This document shows positions 38,081 through 50,100 of a stretch of 64,000 nucleotides of DNA, in pieces (the stretch's first letter is position 1; every line of letters begins with the position of its first letter). Source of the stretch: Dasyornis broadbenti (lineage: Eukaryota; Chordata; Aves; Passeriformes; Dasyornithidae); contig VZRN01000634.1 in assembly GCA_013397935.1 (NCBI GenBank), forward strand, positions 3,733,072 to 3,797,071. Reading direction: 5' to 3'. The notes beneath the pieces are model-generated. The model was not told the origin of the DNA, did no database searches, and saw only the letters and a program-made list of their open reading frames with translations. Both the position numbers and the translations under genes were made by a program.

Positions 38081-41000
38081 TAAAAATAAACTATTTTTAT
38101 CAGAAATTCAGGTAAATTTCAGCCAGTTATTTTCCTGTTTATAACCTTCCTTCAGTGTTTTAACTTTTGTTTGATGTCTGTTTTTCTAAGTTTAGATTAA
38201 CTGAAAGTAGAAAGAATCTTTTTTCTGACTGTACTTCCTGCTTAGTGTGATTGCCCTAAAATATAACCATGTCTTTTTTCAGTGCTGAGGGTTCCTCTCA
38301 GTTACCAGGACAGACTGGTTGATGCTTGACCATTGGATGAGCCAAAAAATACAGAATGTTAAGTAAGAAGTAACCAAACTCAAACCGCATCAACTTCAGC
38401 TTCAATTAATAAACTTATTTCAAAGACAGCTGAGTCAAATTTTAAAAGTGAGAAAAAGCGAGCACGAGTAAATTCAATTTACTTTGTTTTCAGGGACGAA
38501 AGGAAGCAGGAATTTTTAAGCGCTTCCATTAAAACAGTCAAAAGCCTTCAGAGAGTCACTGGTATTTAGTCACCAGGAATGTCTCTCCCTTCAGCACACA
38601 CGCTCAGGTTGCTCAGTGACACCAACGGCTCAGCACTGACACAGCCAGAAGGGGTAAAGGGCTCACTGCCCATAGGGCTGCCTACGCCCAACACATCCCA
38701 CCTTATTCCTCAGCTCAGAACACAACAGTTTCTGACCAGAGACACAAGTAATACATTTCTTGGAAGTATTAAAGTCTTTGATTTCTGACTTTTTTTTAAG
38801 TGGTCAGCCCCTTTTTTTTAATGATATGCAAGAGTCTTTTTTCTCCCCCCTTCTAGCTTGAAACACCTTAAATTAATGTTCTGTGAACTGATCTCAAACA
38901 TACTGTGCATTGTGCTTTAGGGTACTTCCAGAGCAGTTCATGAAAATGGTTTTCTTTCTATACGTAGATAAATCTAAACTATGCAAGATACAAACTGATA
39001 TTTGAATAGGCATGTTGTCAAAAAAGAAATAACCGTAACTGATGACCCACAATTCTGTAATTGTTTCAAGAGGGATTTTTAAGGAGTTTCTTGCTAAGAA
39101 AGAGTGGTTTATGGTGTTCTCCTAGATATATTGTCTTTTTAAAGGGCTTATATATGAAAAACAAGAGGGTAAGGGAAGAATATGTGAATATCAAAAATCT
39201 CATGATAGTTCTATTTTGTTGTCATCATTATCCCAGATAGATTACACACAATTAAAGTACATTTATCTCCCAGCATCTAAGGATCCTTCTGTAACTTTCA
39301 CTCCTCAGATTCCACTAATGCTATAAACAATTGCACATGTGCAAGCGTATGGGTTTTTTCCTGAAGTTTCTGGAGGAATCATAGAAGATAAAGAAGAAAT
39401 AACTGCCAATTCAGCTGCCATTTGGTCAGAAGACGAGGCCATTCTCATTTCTCTCAGAAAGCTGTAACAAGCTAGGACAACAAAACTGTTGATTTCCTTT
39501 ATATATCCAATTTTCTTTAATAAGTCATAAAATTGCAGGTCTCCTGAACACGAATTTTAAACAGAGATCTCTGGGTGTACACTCATTTGACAAGAACTGA
39601 ACTGATCTCCTAGAGTAGGGTCCTGATTACCAGAAACTATTTTAAAACCCTTCACTGGAATCCATTCATTCTGGTAAAGCCTCAAATGAGCACAAGGCAG
39701 GGGGATGAACAAAGAATTTTATGTATTCCTTTCCCAATTTTCATCCCCAAAACTATTACTGTGTTGCCTTGCACTCCAGATTTTGATCTACAGCGCACTG
39801 CCACGTACATATTCCAAGGGTCACTTAAATGACTGACACAGTGAAGCCATTACTCCATTTAATGATAGCTTTAGTTTCATCCTTATATCCTGCATATATT
39901 TATAAATTACTGACAGCAACTATAATCTGAACAAACTACTACAATGAAGCCTTAAATCATTTGAGTTCAGAGTTATATAAGCACGTTACAGTTCTTTTTA
40001 AGTCACCATATAATGAAATTTCCAAACACTAGGGCTCCTCTGCACTTTTCCTTAGGGAATGCTATGGCACGCTCTTTGGCCACTTAACAAGTGTAGATCT
40101 TTCATCAGAAACATCACACAAGTCCTAGGAGAATCTCTTTCCAGTCTGTGAATCCAAGCTGTACCTCGACATGATGCCTCCCACTGAAGCTACGCTCCAT
40201 CTCAGGGAGAACCATCACACCCAAGGAAAATCAATGACCCAGGTAACCATGTGCCTGTCGGGACACACAGCTTCACACCTGCCGGAAGACAGGGAGATAC
40301 AAACTTTTGTAACTACAAAAGCAACCACAGAACCTGCAGAAATGACTAAACACGGGTGTAAATTATTACTTCCATTAGCAGAGATAAAACTCAGTCACAA
40401 AACTTCCTTTCTCAGGAGGATTATTAAAAAAAAAGTGACCTAATGAAATCTGAGTTACGGGCTAGAGGGAGGCAGTTGGCTTTTTTATAACTGTTCCCTA
40501 CGCTCCATTTTATGGAACCTGCAGTTCAGTCATCCCCCAAGTATTTCGTACTTTCCTTTGGGTGGGCATGTATGTGTCTTGTGCCAGGGACTACAGCTGG
40601 AAACACGAGTGCATGTGGCTTCAGTGTGCCCACGTGTGAGAACATGTATCCAGCAGATCATAGATTTCCATAAATATACATTTATTTATTTAACAAGATT
40701 GCACAGTTGGTTAAATGAAATATGCTGTGCATAAGTACTCCAAACTTATACTTGATTTTTTTCCCTTTAGCATGTATTTCCTGCTACTTCAGAAGACAGC
40801 ATCGAGCGTACATAACTACTAATTAAATTCCTACAACAATAATAAAACTATGTCCTTAAGGATGTAGCAGATAAACACTGATATGCAAACAGACTACATC
40901 ACCAGTGACATCTTATTTCTAGACCAGCTTGGAGGAGGAAAATCTTCCCCAAAACAACCATATCACATCAAAGTAGAACACAAGGCAAGATGTTCCCCTG

Positions 41001-43914
41001 GCAGGAAGATGAAGCAGGCGAAGTTTCTGAGCACAGGGAACTGCCATGTTAAACCCCCCAGCGATGGCTTTTAAATACAGTGGGCACCTCTGCTTGTAAT
41101 TTCACTCTTGAATTTGGAAGTCTCCAGTGACTTCAACATTCATCGGGCTCTCTAACAACACATTTGGCTCTTTGATGATCTGGCTATGTAGGTTCCCTTT
41201 GCAACTTAAATTAAGGGAAACGACACCCATTGAAAAAGAACTTCCTTGAAAAGTTAGTAAAGCATTTGCCATTAAACAGGCTGACTTCTGCCATCCCTGC
41301 AAGCAAAACTCCTCCACAGCAATGCCTTGGATACCACAGGAACATGCAGAACTCCTGAGGATGGGCAGAAGTTAAAATATGTACGCAATGTAATGCAAAA
41401 AGCAGTTACGGAAGGCCCTGTTCCATTAGAAATTTTTTCACAAACTGCAGGAAGATTTGGCTCAGGCCATATTGGATCAAAAAGGCTAAATCTTGCATAA
41501 TATGTGGGAAATCGTACATTTCCGAAGAGTATCAGAAATAATTTCCAACAGGATTTTATTAAAGGCAACGACAACAGACTTCAAAGGAAAAGAATGTTTA
41601 ATTGTGACACAGTTTCTCACTTACTGTCAAAACTACCAAGATTTGATTATATCCACAGACTAAATCCCATTGTGTTTTTTATCTGTATTCTAATTTTCAC
41701 ATTAACTTCTCCTGACATCACATTACTTGCCTGTGTATCTGCAAGGAGGAAGAGTTTTCGAAGGCTCAAGAAGGATACGGTCGCTGCTACTTCACCGCGC
41801 TGGCAAAAGACAACTGCTACAAATCTCTTCAGTGAACTCATTGCAAAAAGAGGTAATTGGGACAGAAGAATATTAATCTCCCCTATGAATTTTTATGTAA
41901 ATGGCAAACAATACTCATTTATTTCACCCAGTCCAAAATACTTGTAATACAGGAAGCTGTTATCTTGAACCTGCTCCTTGAACACTGGTATTGCACAGCA
42001 CATGCAAGTATACTCTTGAATCCACGTGTATTTGTAAGTCTGATCTTGTAACTTCTAACCTGAAATATGCCCCAAGTTATTATAAGCATTCACACACTTA
42101 GCACAGATGAGGCAACTACTCTGCTGTGAGAACATGGATATCTGGCTCAGGCAGGGCTTGGAAAAGGCTTAGGGATGCTTTAGACAAAAGAGTTCTAACG
42201 TGTTTCCCCGGGCTGTCCACTGACGGGCAGCAGGATTACCGGGCTGGCTGTTCTCGGGTGGCCAACCTGGCACGTGAGCTTTAGCTGCAGCATCCCCCAA
42301 AGGCTTCCAACACCTGTGTCAGACAATCAAGCCTATTCAAAAGTGAATGGTCCTCCTTGGCTCATTGAAAGGAAAACTTCATGGGTTACAATACAAGGTT
42401 TGGGGTTTACTGTTCTTGTAAGGTAACCCTCAAAAGAACCACCTGGAAGAGCGCAAAAGGCATTAGTTCTGATGCTGTGTGAAATTGAACCATTAAACTG
42501 AGAACTGACTAATTCCTGCTTTGAGCCAACGCTGTTCTCCTTTAAGAAAAGTTCTATTGCCTGCTTCACAACCACAGGGCCCTTTAAGATCCTGGTAGAA
42601 ACACTCACCTGGATCCACAAGAGCCTTTTGAATGGTTTGCTGGGGTTTCTTTTCCCCTTTTAACCTCTCAATTTTTCATACAGGTGTTGTTTTCTACAAA
42701 GTTTTCTATAAATTCAACTTAACAGTGCCAAATGCTATTAGACTTCATTGTTTAGGGTATCCTTTTTTTCTTTTTTGCTATATGAATGTGTCCAATTTAA
42801 GCTGAGAGCCCATCCTTAAAACCAGTTGTTAAATTCCTAAGCAAATGGGTGTATTAATGGAAAGGCTGACATACCCTTAACTGTGGGAGCGTGAATGGCT
42901 CCACTATGAGATTACTCAAGCCCATGTAGAATACAAATGCAATACAGGACCACAGGTTCAGATCTTTGATCTCCTTTTTTTGCAGAGGCTGTGATGTATA
43001 AAGCCAATTCCACTGTGCAGACAGTACTACACTGAATATAAATTATCCTTTAACTATAGCGAGGCTCACATTTAAAGAAATGCTGCAAGAATGAACAATG
43101 CAGCCATGAAGTAGAGTTCTTCTGTAGCAAAAACACACACCAAGATCTGCATGGATAACCATGGTTTCAAAAGACAAAATTCTTCCACAGTTGTTATTTG
43201 ATAAAAAATAGAGTAAAATCTGGAGTATTGGACATACAGAAGTACAGTTAAAGTGCACTGCTTGCTCTTTCCATTAAAAAAGTGAGCTAGGAATACTTGC
43301 TTTATTGCCCAGATTAAGCATCACTCCCCTAAGAGGCATAAAAAAGTGATTTTAAAATGTGGAAACCAACAGTCTCTACTGAATACAGCTTGAAATTTAA
43401 ACATGTCTTTTCCAGATATCTCTTTAGAGGAAGAACCTTCTGCCTACTGAGCTAACACTAAGCTCCCTGGAGTTCAGCCATGAATATTCTAAACCTATCT
43501 CCTACAATTCATGAAAAGTTGTCTTTTGCCAAAATATAGTGCTTAAGAGGAATTCAATATGCTTACACTGCTTTTCTTCATTTTATTTAAAATAAGTGTT
43601 TCCATCTCAACTTTATGCCAAATACACAGCAAGAGAGAGACTGAGTTCTGGAAATGTTACCTGAGATTCTATACACAAATGGGAACACAAATTACTTCTG
43701 AGAACATCAGATATTCAGGGTTGGTTTGCTGTGTATAGATTTGCATTTAACCAACTCTTCTGCAGTTACAGATAGGTACTGTTGAGGATTCTCACAGGAA
43801 TTTCTCTGCTGTTTACATCAGTTATAACTAAGGTGGTGCTCAGCCATGGTGCTTCCGCACTCTGGGATGTTTCTCTGTACACCAACTTTGTTTGTGGGTT
43901 TGTGGGAATGACAG

Positions 43915-43937
43915 TAAATAAATAAATAAATAAATAA
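43915..43937 (+). repeat. (TAAA)n microsatellite
   Basis: Almost six uninterrupted TAAA units. Confidence 0.95.
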
Positions 43938-45322
43938 CTTTGTTCCTTATCTTACCTCTTTTGACCTGTGTCATCTGGCAGATCAATGCTACTTCCACTG
44001 CAGACAAGCAAAAAGTTAAAATTTATCTTTCACTTAATCTTTTTGTTCTCTTAGGCTTCCTTTCAGTAAGGCTTGAAGAAGGTGCTCTTTGTGGCTCCGT
44101 TCTCTGTGCCAGAATACAACTGAGCACAAAAAGAATGCAAGGGTGAGCTGATAGCATCTACTGTCCTCAGCTCTGCTTTGGTTCAATAAACTTGAACATC
44201 TTCTCCCCTCCTTTGCCAATCGAGATAAGCAGCAACAATTACTCAAAATGTATTATCAACTCAAGCTCAAAAATGAGCATCAGCTGAGCCGACTGCATCT
44301 CTCCCAACCTCACCGTTTCCTTCAGTGTCCGAGAGGGGCAAATGGGTCCCCGTTTGCCTCTTGCCATGCACCTCGCATCTACTCCTTACAGGCAACTACA
44401 CCCAGCCTGCAAAAACAGACTGAGATAAATTCCTTGCCTTCCACATCGCCGGTAAGGTTTCTGCCTGTAGCCAGCAGGCTGCAAGCTCGGTACCGTGATG
44501 GCAAAAGTCACAAACGAACCATCCTTGTCTTCCCCAAACGATCACATTCTCTCCTTGTCTTTCTGTGTTCTCCTCTCTCTTTGCCTTTCTGTGGTCTCCA
44601 TAGCTGAAACCAAGAATTCACTGGGCATCACTGCAATGCCTCTAACCAATTCGAAATGTATCCAGAGCTTGAGTCAATTAAAACACATTTCAGCTTCATC
44701 TGGTTTTTATCCCATTCCAGTACTCCATATACACAGCAACTTTAAGCCTACAGACATCCCTTCATGGTTCAAGAAAATCCTTCAATCAAAGACCTTCATT
44801 TACAATCCAGCATAGTTTTTGCTTTCTCTGCTCTCTACAGCAGCCTGGCATTTTGATGCAATCCTCATTTAATGCAATCTCCATTACAGGATTATGATCA
44901 CATCAATAAAATGTTCCATATGTGTTTTTTTTTCGCATCCCTCTCCCTCCCTCATTAATAGTAGGCACTATATCTGCAAAAAACAACAGATCAAACAGGC
45001 TGATGGGATGCTCTAGGGAGGTAGCGGGGGTACACATTCAACAAAATGCAGCAGCCAATGCAAACTGCCCATCAGAGACTGAGCCCGTGGATCTCCTCAT
45101 TCCTGAGCTATGCGAGTTGCTCACTGTCCGCGCCGTGAGCATAGATCCTCACCGAGCTGTGTTATCAGACTAAAAATAAATACAGCTTTTGCCATCACTT
45201 GTGAGCTCCGTGTACTTTTCACAGGAGCAGACTTTCATTTTACTTGATNGGGGAGGATGCTGGACAAAAGATATCATATAAAAGGATATAAAAATCCCTT
45301 TTTCCCCAAGCCCCCTTCTTAC

Positions 45323-45478
45323 CTTCAGTGCCTTCTCTGCACAAGATGCCAATCTACATGGGCTCCTCAGCACATCATCACGGCGTTCAGAGTAGTGAAG
45401 GCTGCCCCACTGCATGGAAGTTAGACCGCTTTGCAACAGCAAATCCTCGATCCAGAGCACCAGCCGCTTCTTTCCCAT
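45323..45478 (-). CDS. Possible upstream ORF, first 52 codons
   Basis: An ATG at 45478 opens a frame (MGKKRLVLWIEDLL...) that stays open to the donor at 45323, exactly 52 codons, phase 0. If spliced to 1374 it gains ten codons (LLLAFYTTPH) and stops at 1344-1342, leaving 11 nt before the protocadherin ATG. The uORF start context is weak to moderate (T at -3, G at +4), whereas the main start is strong. The peptide has no recognised domain, so any effect would more likely be on translation of the main frame than through the peptide. The whole call depends on the exon 1 assignment. Confidence 0.3.
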
Positions 45479-45498
45479 GCAGTGTGCCGAGCACGAAT
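45323..45498 (-). other. PCDH11X: Candidate non-coding first exon (5' UTR) of the protocadherin gene, 5' end lost in gap
   Basis: The minus strand ends here in AAG then GTAAGA at 45322-45317, a near-ideal splice donor. The sequence runs back into a CpG island interrupted by an assembly gap. The coding exon at 791-1374 begins with a strong acceptor and only 44 nt of UTR, so an upstream exon on this strand is needed, and this is the best candidate in the window. The implied intron is 43,948 bp, which is plausible for this gene class. The link is inferred from strand, splice signals and the CpG island; no transcript is available. It could instead belong to another minus-strand transcript. Confidence 0.55.
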
Positions 45499-46447
45499 NN
45501 NNNNNNNNNNNNNNNNNNNNNNNNNNNNNNNNNNNNNNNNNNNNNNNNNNNNNNNNNNNNNNNNNNNNNNNNNNNNNNNNNNNNNNNNNNNNNNNNNNNN
45601 NNNNNNNNNNNNNNNNNNNNNNNNNNNNNNNNNNNNNNNNNNNNNNNNNNNNNNNNNNNNNNNNNNNNNNNNNNNNNNNNNNNNNNNNNNNNNNNNNNNN
45701 NNNNNNNNNNNNNNNNNNNNNNNNNNNNNNNNNNNNNNNNNNNNNNNNNNNNNNNNNNNNNNNNNNNNNNNNNNNNNNNNNNNNNNNNNNNNNNNNNNNN
45801 NNNNNNNNNNNNNNNNNNNNNNNNNNNNNNNNNNNNNNNNNNNNNNNNNNNNNNNNNNNNNNNNNNNNNNNNNNNNNNNNNNNNNNNNNNNNNNNNNNNN
45901 NNNNNNNNNNNNNNNNNNNNNNNNNNNNNNNNNNNNNNNNNNNNNNNNNNNNNNNNNNNNNNNNNNNNNNNNNNNNNNNNNNNNNNNNNNNNNNNNNNNN
46001 NNNNNNNNNNNNNNNNNNNNNNNNNNNNNNNNNNNNNNNNNNNNNNNNNNNNNNNNNNNNNNNNNNNNNNNNNNNNNNNNNNNNNNNNNNNNNNNNNNNN
46101 NNNNNNNNNNNNNNNNNNNNNNNNNNNNNNNNNNNNNNNNNNNNNNNNNNNNNNNNNNNNNNNNNNNNNNNNNNNNNNNNNNNNNNNNNNNNNNNNNNNN
46201 NNNNNNNNNNNNNNNNNNNNNNNNNNNNNNNNNNNNNNNNNNNNNNNNNNNNNNNNNNNNNNNNNNNNNNNNNNNNNNNNNNNNNNNNNNNNNNNNNNNN
46301 NNNNNNNNNNNNNNNNNNNNNNNNNNNNNNNNNNNNNNNNNNNNNNNNNNNNNNNNNNNNNNNNNNNNNNNNNNNNNNNNNNNNNNNNNNNNNNNNNNNN
46401 NNNNNNNNNNNNNNNNNNNNNNNNNNNNNNNNNNNNNNNNNNNNNNN
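45499..46447. other. Assembly gap (949 N)
   Basis: A run of 949 Ns interrupts the CpG island. High-GC promoters of sauropsid genes are often missing from short-read assemblies. The long open frames spanning this position on both strands are artefacts of translating N. Single Ns also occur at 15762, 45249 and 46682. Confidence 0.99.
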
Positions 46448-46576
46448 TGAGGGATCGGCCCCGGCTGGGAGAGCGCCCGTACCCGCGGAGTAGCCGCCGC
46501 CCCCGGCTCCGCCGCCCGCCCTCCAAGCCCGGCAGTGCGGCCGTGCCCGCTCCGAGCGCCCCCGCCGCAGCCCGGG

Positions 46577-46675
46577 ATGGCAGCGGAGAAGCCACCGGCC
46601 GAGCCGCGCTCCCGCTCTGGAACGGGCACCGCGCAAAGGATCCGCGGGGCCGCGCGGAGGGAACAGCGCCCGGGG
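46577..46675 (+). other. Possible plus-strand first exon (divergent transcript), weak
   Basis: An ATG at 46577 opens MAAEKPPAEPRSRSGTGTAQ and continues for 33 codons to a donor-like GTGAGC at 46676. The peptide is typical of translated CpG-island sequence and I recognise no protein in it. No matching plus-strand acceptor with coding sequence was found in the remaining 17 kb. A non-coding divergent transcript is as likely as a coding exon, and chance is more likely than either. Confidence 0.2.
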
Positions 46676-46699
46676 GTGAGCNCGGCGGGAGCTGGCTGC

Positions 46700-46850
46700 C
46701 GGGCTCGGGGGTGTTGGATGCCCGGCTCGCGGGGTGTTGGGTGCTCGGGCTCGGGGAGCGTTGGGTGCGCGGGCTCGGGGAGCGTTGGGGCTCGGGGGCT
46801 GTTGGTTGCTCGGGCTCGGGGGGTGTTGGGTGCCCGGGGCTCGGGGTGCA
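46700..46850 (+). repeat. GC-rich minisatellite, about 24-bp unit, 6-7 imperfect copies
   Basis: The units follow the pattern GGGCTCGGGGNGNGTTGGGTGC, with variants at the GTGTT/GCGTT position and small length changes. The G-rich strand is plus and has many GGG or GGGG runs with short loops. It lies inside the CpG island, just after the possible plus-strand donor. Confidence 0.85.
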
Positions 46851-47140
46851 GCGCGGGGAGGGCAATCCTGAACGTTTCAGCGGGCTCTCTTTAGGGCCGG
46901 AGCTCCAGGACGGAGGCGGGGGTGTCGTGCTGCAGCCCCAGGCGGGGAGCCGCTGCCGAGGGGACGCGGGTGGGCTGCAGCGCCGGCCTCGGGTGGCCCT
47001 CGGGCGGCCTCCAGTATCCATCGGGCCGGGCCCCGCTCCCGGGAGGGGCAGCGCTGGGGCCGGGGTACGCCCGGGGGGCGATGGAGCCCGGGGTGGGGGC
47101 TGATGGCCGTGTGAAGTCAGTTCAGTCTGTGTGCGGGGAT

Positions 47141-50100
47141 GAGTGATGGCACGGTGAGGTTGTGGTGAGTTCCGCTTGCGTGCAAATACAGTTTAATTAA
47201 TAGTTAATTTGTGGTGTTGATTTTAATAATTTGAGTATCTTGTATTATTTGCAGTATTTTTCCAGATGCCTGCAGTAGGCGCTTCTCAGTGAACACAATA
47301 ATTATTAGTAAATAATTGAATGTTTTTTCTTTACTTGGGTGACAAGACAGTTTTAAACTCTTCTGATGAAGAAAAGACATTGCACTTACCCTAACAGCAC
47401 ACATTTTTCATGTGTGCTTCTTTAAAAATAGTATGAAAATGTCTGTCAAAGCCTTATTTTGCCTTCTTCACTGTAGCAAGATGTAGGTGATGGCTCACTT
47501 TTATCGCTAAATATAGTTTAAACGCCAGAATTTCTCTGAAATAAAGGTACATAAGTGAGAGGATGAGCAAGTTCTAAAACCAGCTTCTGAAAATCCCCAG
47601 TCATTCAGTGAATTGTCTCCATCTTACCTGTTAACTCATATATTCAATGAGATTCTTTGAATGTGGACTCGGAATGAACAATTGCATGGCCATTAACCAT
47701 GCTGAAATACTCCAGAACAGATGTAATACCTTTTCTTCCAGGTCATATTTCCATATTGTATTTCAGTCGCCTGACTCTAACCAAATGCCCATTGTATTTT
47801 ACTCTACTGGGTGCTAAATTATATGAATTTAGTGAAGTTGTGACTTCATTATTTTTGTCCCACATGCATATAGATGGCAGAGGTGCCTCATTATGTACAA
47901 ACAGAACATCACCCACAAATTAGAGTTTGTGTCCTGGCTGTAGTACGCTGTGCTGCTAAGAGTAACACCTACCAGTCAGTGAGACTTATTTATCAACATT
48001 TCTGAACATTTTTTAATAAAATCAGATATATAGAAACTACAAAAGGATAACAAATAAAAATCAGTGTGCAGCTCTGTGTTTGGGTTACAACACGGTGGTG
48101 GCGTACAGATGAGGACCTGCTGTCAATCCTGTTAATACCCATTTCACTGAGCTGTTGTTACAGTGGGTTTCTAAAATAGCAAAGTCCATAATGGACAACT
48201 GTATTTTACACCTAAGAAGAGGCTACTGGGGAAGGAATTTCTGTGGATTGCTTGGAACATGAAATGACCTACAGGATGGTTTGTCCTGTGCAAGAGCAAT
48301 CAACTGCGATAGCACCAGCTAGTCCAGAAAGGGAAGCGAGTGGATGTCTGGGAGGGATGACCTGTCCTGCTTTCCAAGGGGTGTCTAAGGATAAGCTACA
48401 ATGGATCCAGCATTCTGCCTCAACTGTATTGGAAATACACAGCCAGATGTCAAATTTTGTAAAAGTTTTTATTTCATTAAAAAAAAACTAAACGAGAATG
48501 AGGAGTGGGTGGCTTATTTAACAGATATTGGAGGGAACCCCTGGAAAAGGGCAAGAACCATCTAAAAACCAGAGCAGCTACATCACAAACCTGAAGAATC
48601 CAAGTCAGATTAACTCTGTCCATGCAGAAAATGCTATGAACAAAATATTTCTGCCTATCAGAAGGTATTGCTGCTCCCCTTGGTTCAGATCAAGGTCTAA
48701 ATCCTGAAATTGTTTGTTACTCTGAGCACATGAAGAGGCCCCACAGGAACTATTCACATGTGAAAAGAGCTAGGACCAGAGCCAAAGTTTTGCATACTGT
48801 GAAGGTCAAGCTTTTTTCCTTTCTAAAACTTGCACTTAACAGAAAAACTCTCAGAAACATGGTTTCCATAGAGCACCTTCAGCTCATTCCTCAGGATGCT
48901 GTAAGGACCGTGGCTGACTTAGAACAATTTGTGTCCTAGCAGGTCCCTGAGACTTTGGGGCCAGGTGCCTTGCAGGGAGCTGCCGCCTTGCAGAGCAAGG
49001 GCTGTCCCTGCCTTCCACTGATTGCAATTGTTGTGGTTCTTCTTCCCACAGATGCCATTTTTTTTAATGAACTTCTCAAAACGTAAGGGGAAGAGTCATA
49101 GATATTATACAACTCCTGGCTTTACAGTCATGGAAAAACCTGATAATAAAAATGCACTGCCTGTAGGACAAATTCTCAGCATTTTTGCAAAGGTCACGTA
49201 AAATATATTGCTTGAGTAGCCTTACTTTGGTCGCCAGATAAGTCATTGAGAGGCCACTGTGGATGACAGCTGCAAAGACAGATTGTAATTCACTTTTATG
49301 TCTCTATGCGAGAAAATAAGAGACACAAGCCTTCCCTTTGGTACTGGGAATGGGGTATGTGTGGAGACCGGTGCAGGGAACAAAAAGGAACTATTTTCAC
49401 CAGCCTGACAGATAAGGTTGGAGGTCTTTATCTGCTGAAGGCCTCACATAGTTCTGCTTTGTTTCTTTTTTGCTGTCAGAACAACAGAAAAACTCAGAGA
49501 ACAAAATGCAACCACATTATACCACACCTTTTGCTAGGATTTTGCCAAAAGTTACTTGTATTCTCCATATGCTTATGTGAGCAACAGTTTCTTTCTCTCC
49601 TTTCATCATCCCCATTTAGTGGAAATGTAAAATAAATCCCACTTAGGTTTTTGAGCACTAGCCCTGATTTTACTTCTGCTTCTCAGTAAAGGAAATTCCC
49701 AAGTTTTACCTTTTCTGGAGCAGAGTTTATCTCTGTTGCACCATGCTCCATCAATGCCAGTTGGTCCTGTATCTGGACTGGATGATGAACACAGTGGGTC
49801 TGGGTCTGGGTCTCTCAGAGTTCCACCCTTTGCAGTGCTCTGTAATTCCAGTGGCTGGTCTTTCTTTTTTTTTTTTTTTTTCCTTAATTATTTATGGAAA
49901 TACTATTTTTTTGGCCAAGAAACGGGCATAACTTCAGGTCAAATCAATTTATGTCAAATACAATAATAACTAGAAATGACATAGACATATAAAAAAAGAA
50001 ACCCTTCAGCCACAAATTGAGATGAACAATTGTCCCATGTCTATAGGCAACCTATTCATTCCAGGACTGGAGACATTATACACCTATTGCTGATATGTAG

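Larger units (their letters stand above)
27431..45322 (-). other. Intron 1, 5' part; no gene seen
   Basis: AT-rich intron sequence with one clear CR1 fragment (36256-36395), one doubtful CR1 tail (38035-38080), an AATG tetranucleotide repeat (30371-30396), an AAAT repeat (43915-43937), a near-palindromic hairpin (33588-33613), and A or T runs near 27927, 31198 and 32277. Open frames here, the longest being 147 codons at 41504-41947 plus, lack domain or compositional signs of coding sequence. The last kilobase before exon 1 is more balanced in composition, with an isolated N at 45249. Confidence 0.6.
46448..47140. promoter_or_regulatory. CpG island, probable promoter region of the protocadherin gene
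   Basis: This is the most GC- and CpG-rich block of the window, in contrast to AT-rich DNA on both sides, and it very likely continued through the gap. It contains many GGGCGG/CCGCCC-type Sp1-like sites and no evident TATA box, as in many CpG-island promoters of developmentally regulated genes. Its position next to a minus-strand exon donor suggests that it drives the protocadherin gene leftward. Plus-strand transcription from it is also possible. The transcription start probably lies in the gap or just right of it. Confidence 0.7.

Noticed and set aside
41504..41947. 147-codon open frame on the plus strand with a hydrophobic segment (PIVFFICILIFTLTS)
   Set aside because: The hydrophobic stretch follows from T-rich sequence. 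There is no family similarity and the strand is opposite to the host gene.
45170..47103. Very long open frames (up to 591 codons) on both strands around 45170-47103
   Set aside because: They are produced by translating the 949-N gap as an open stretch. The sequence on either side shows no protein family.
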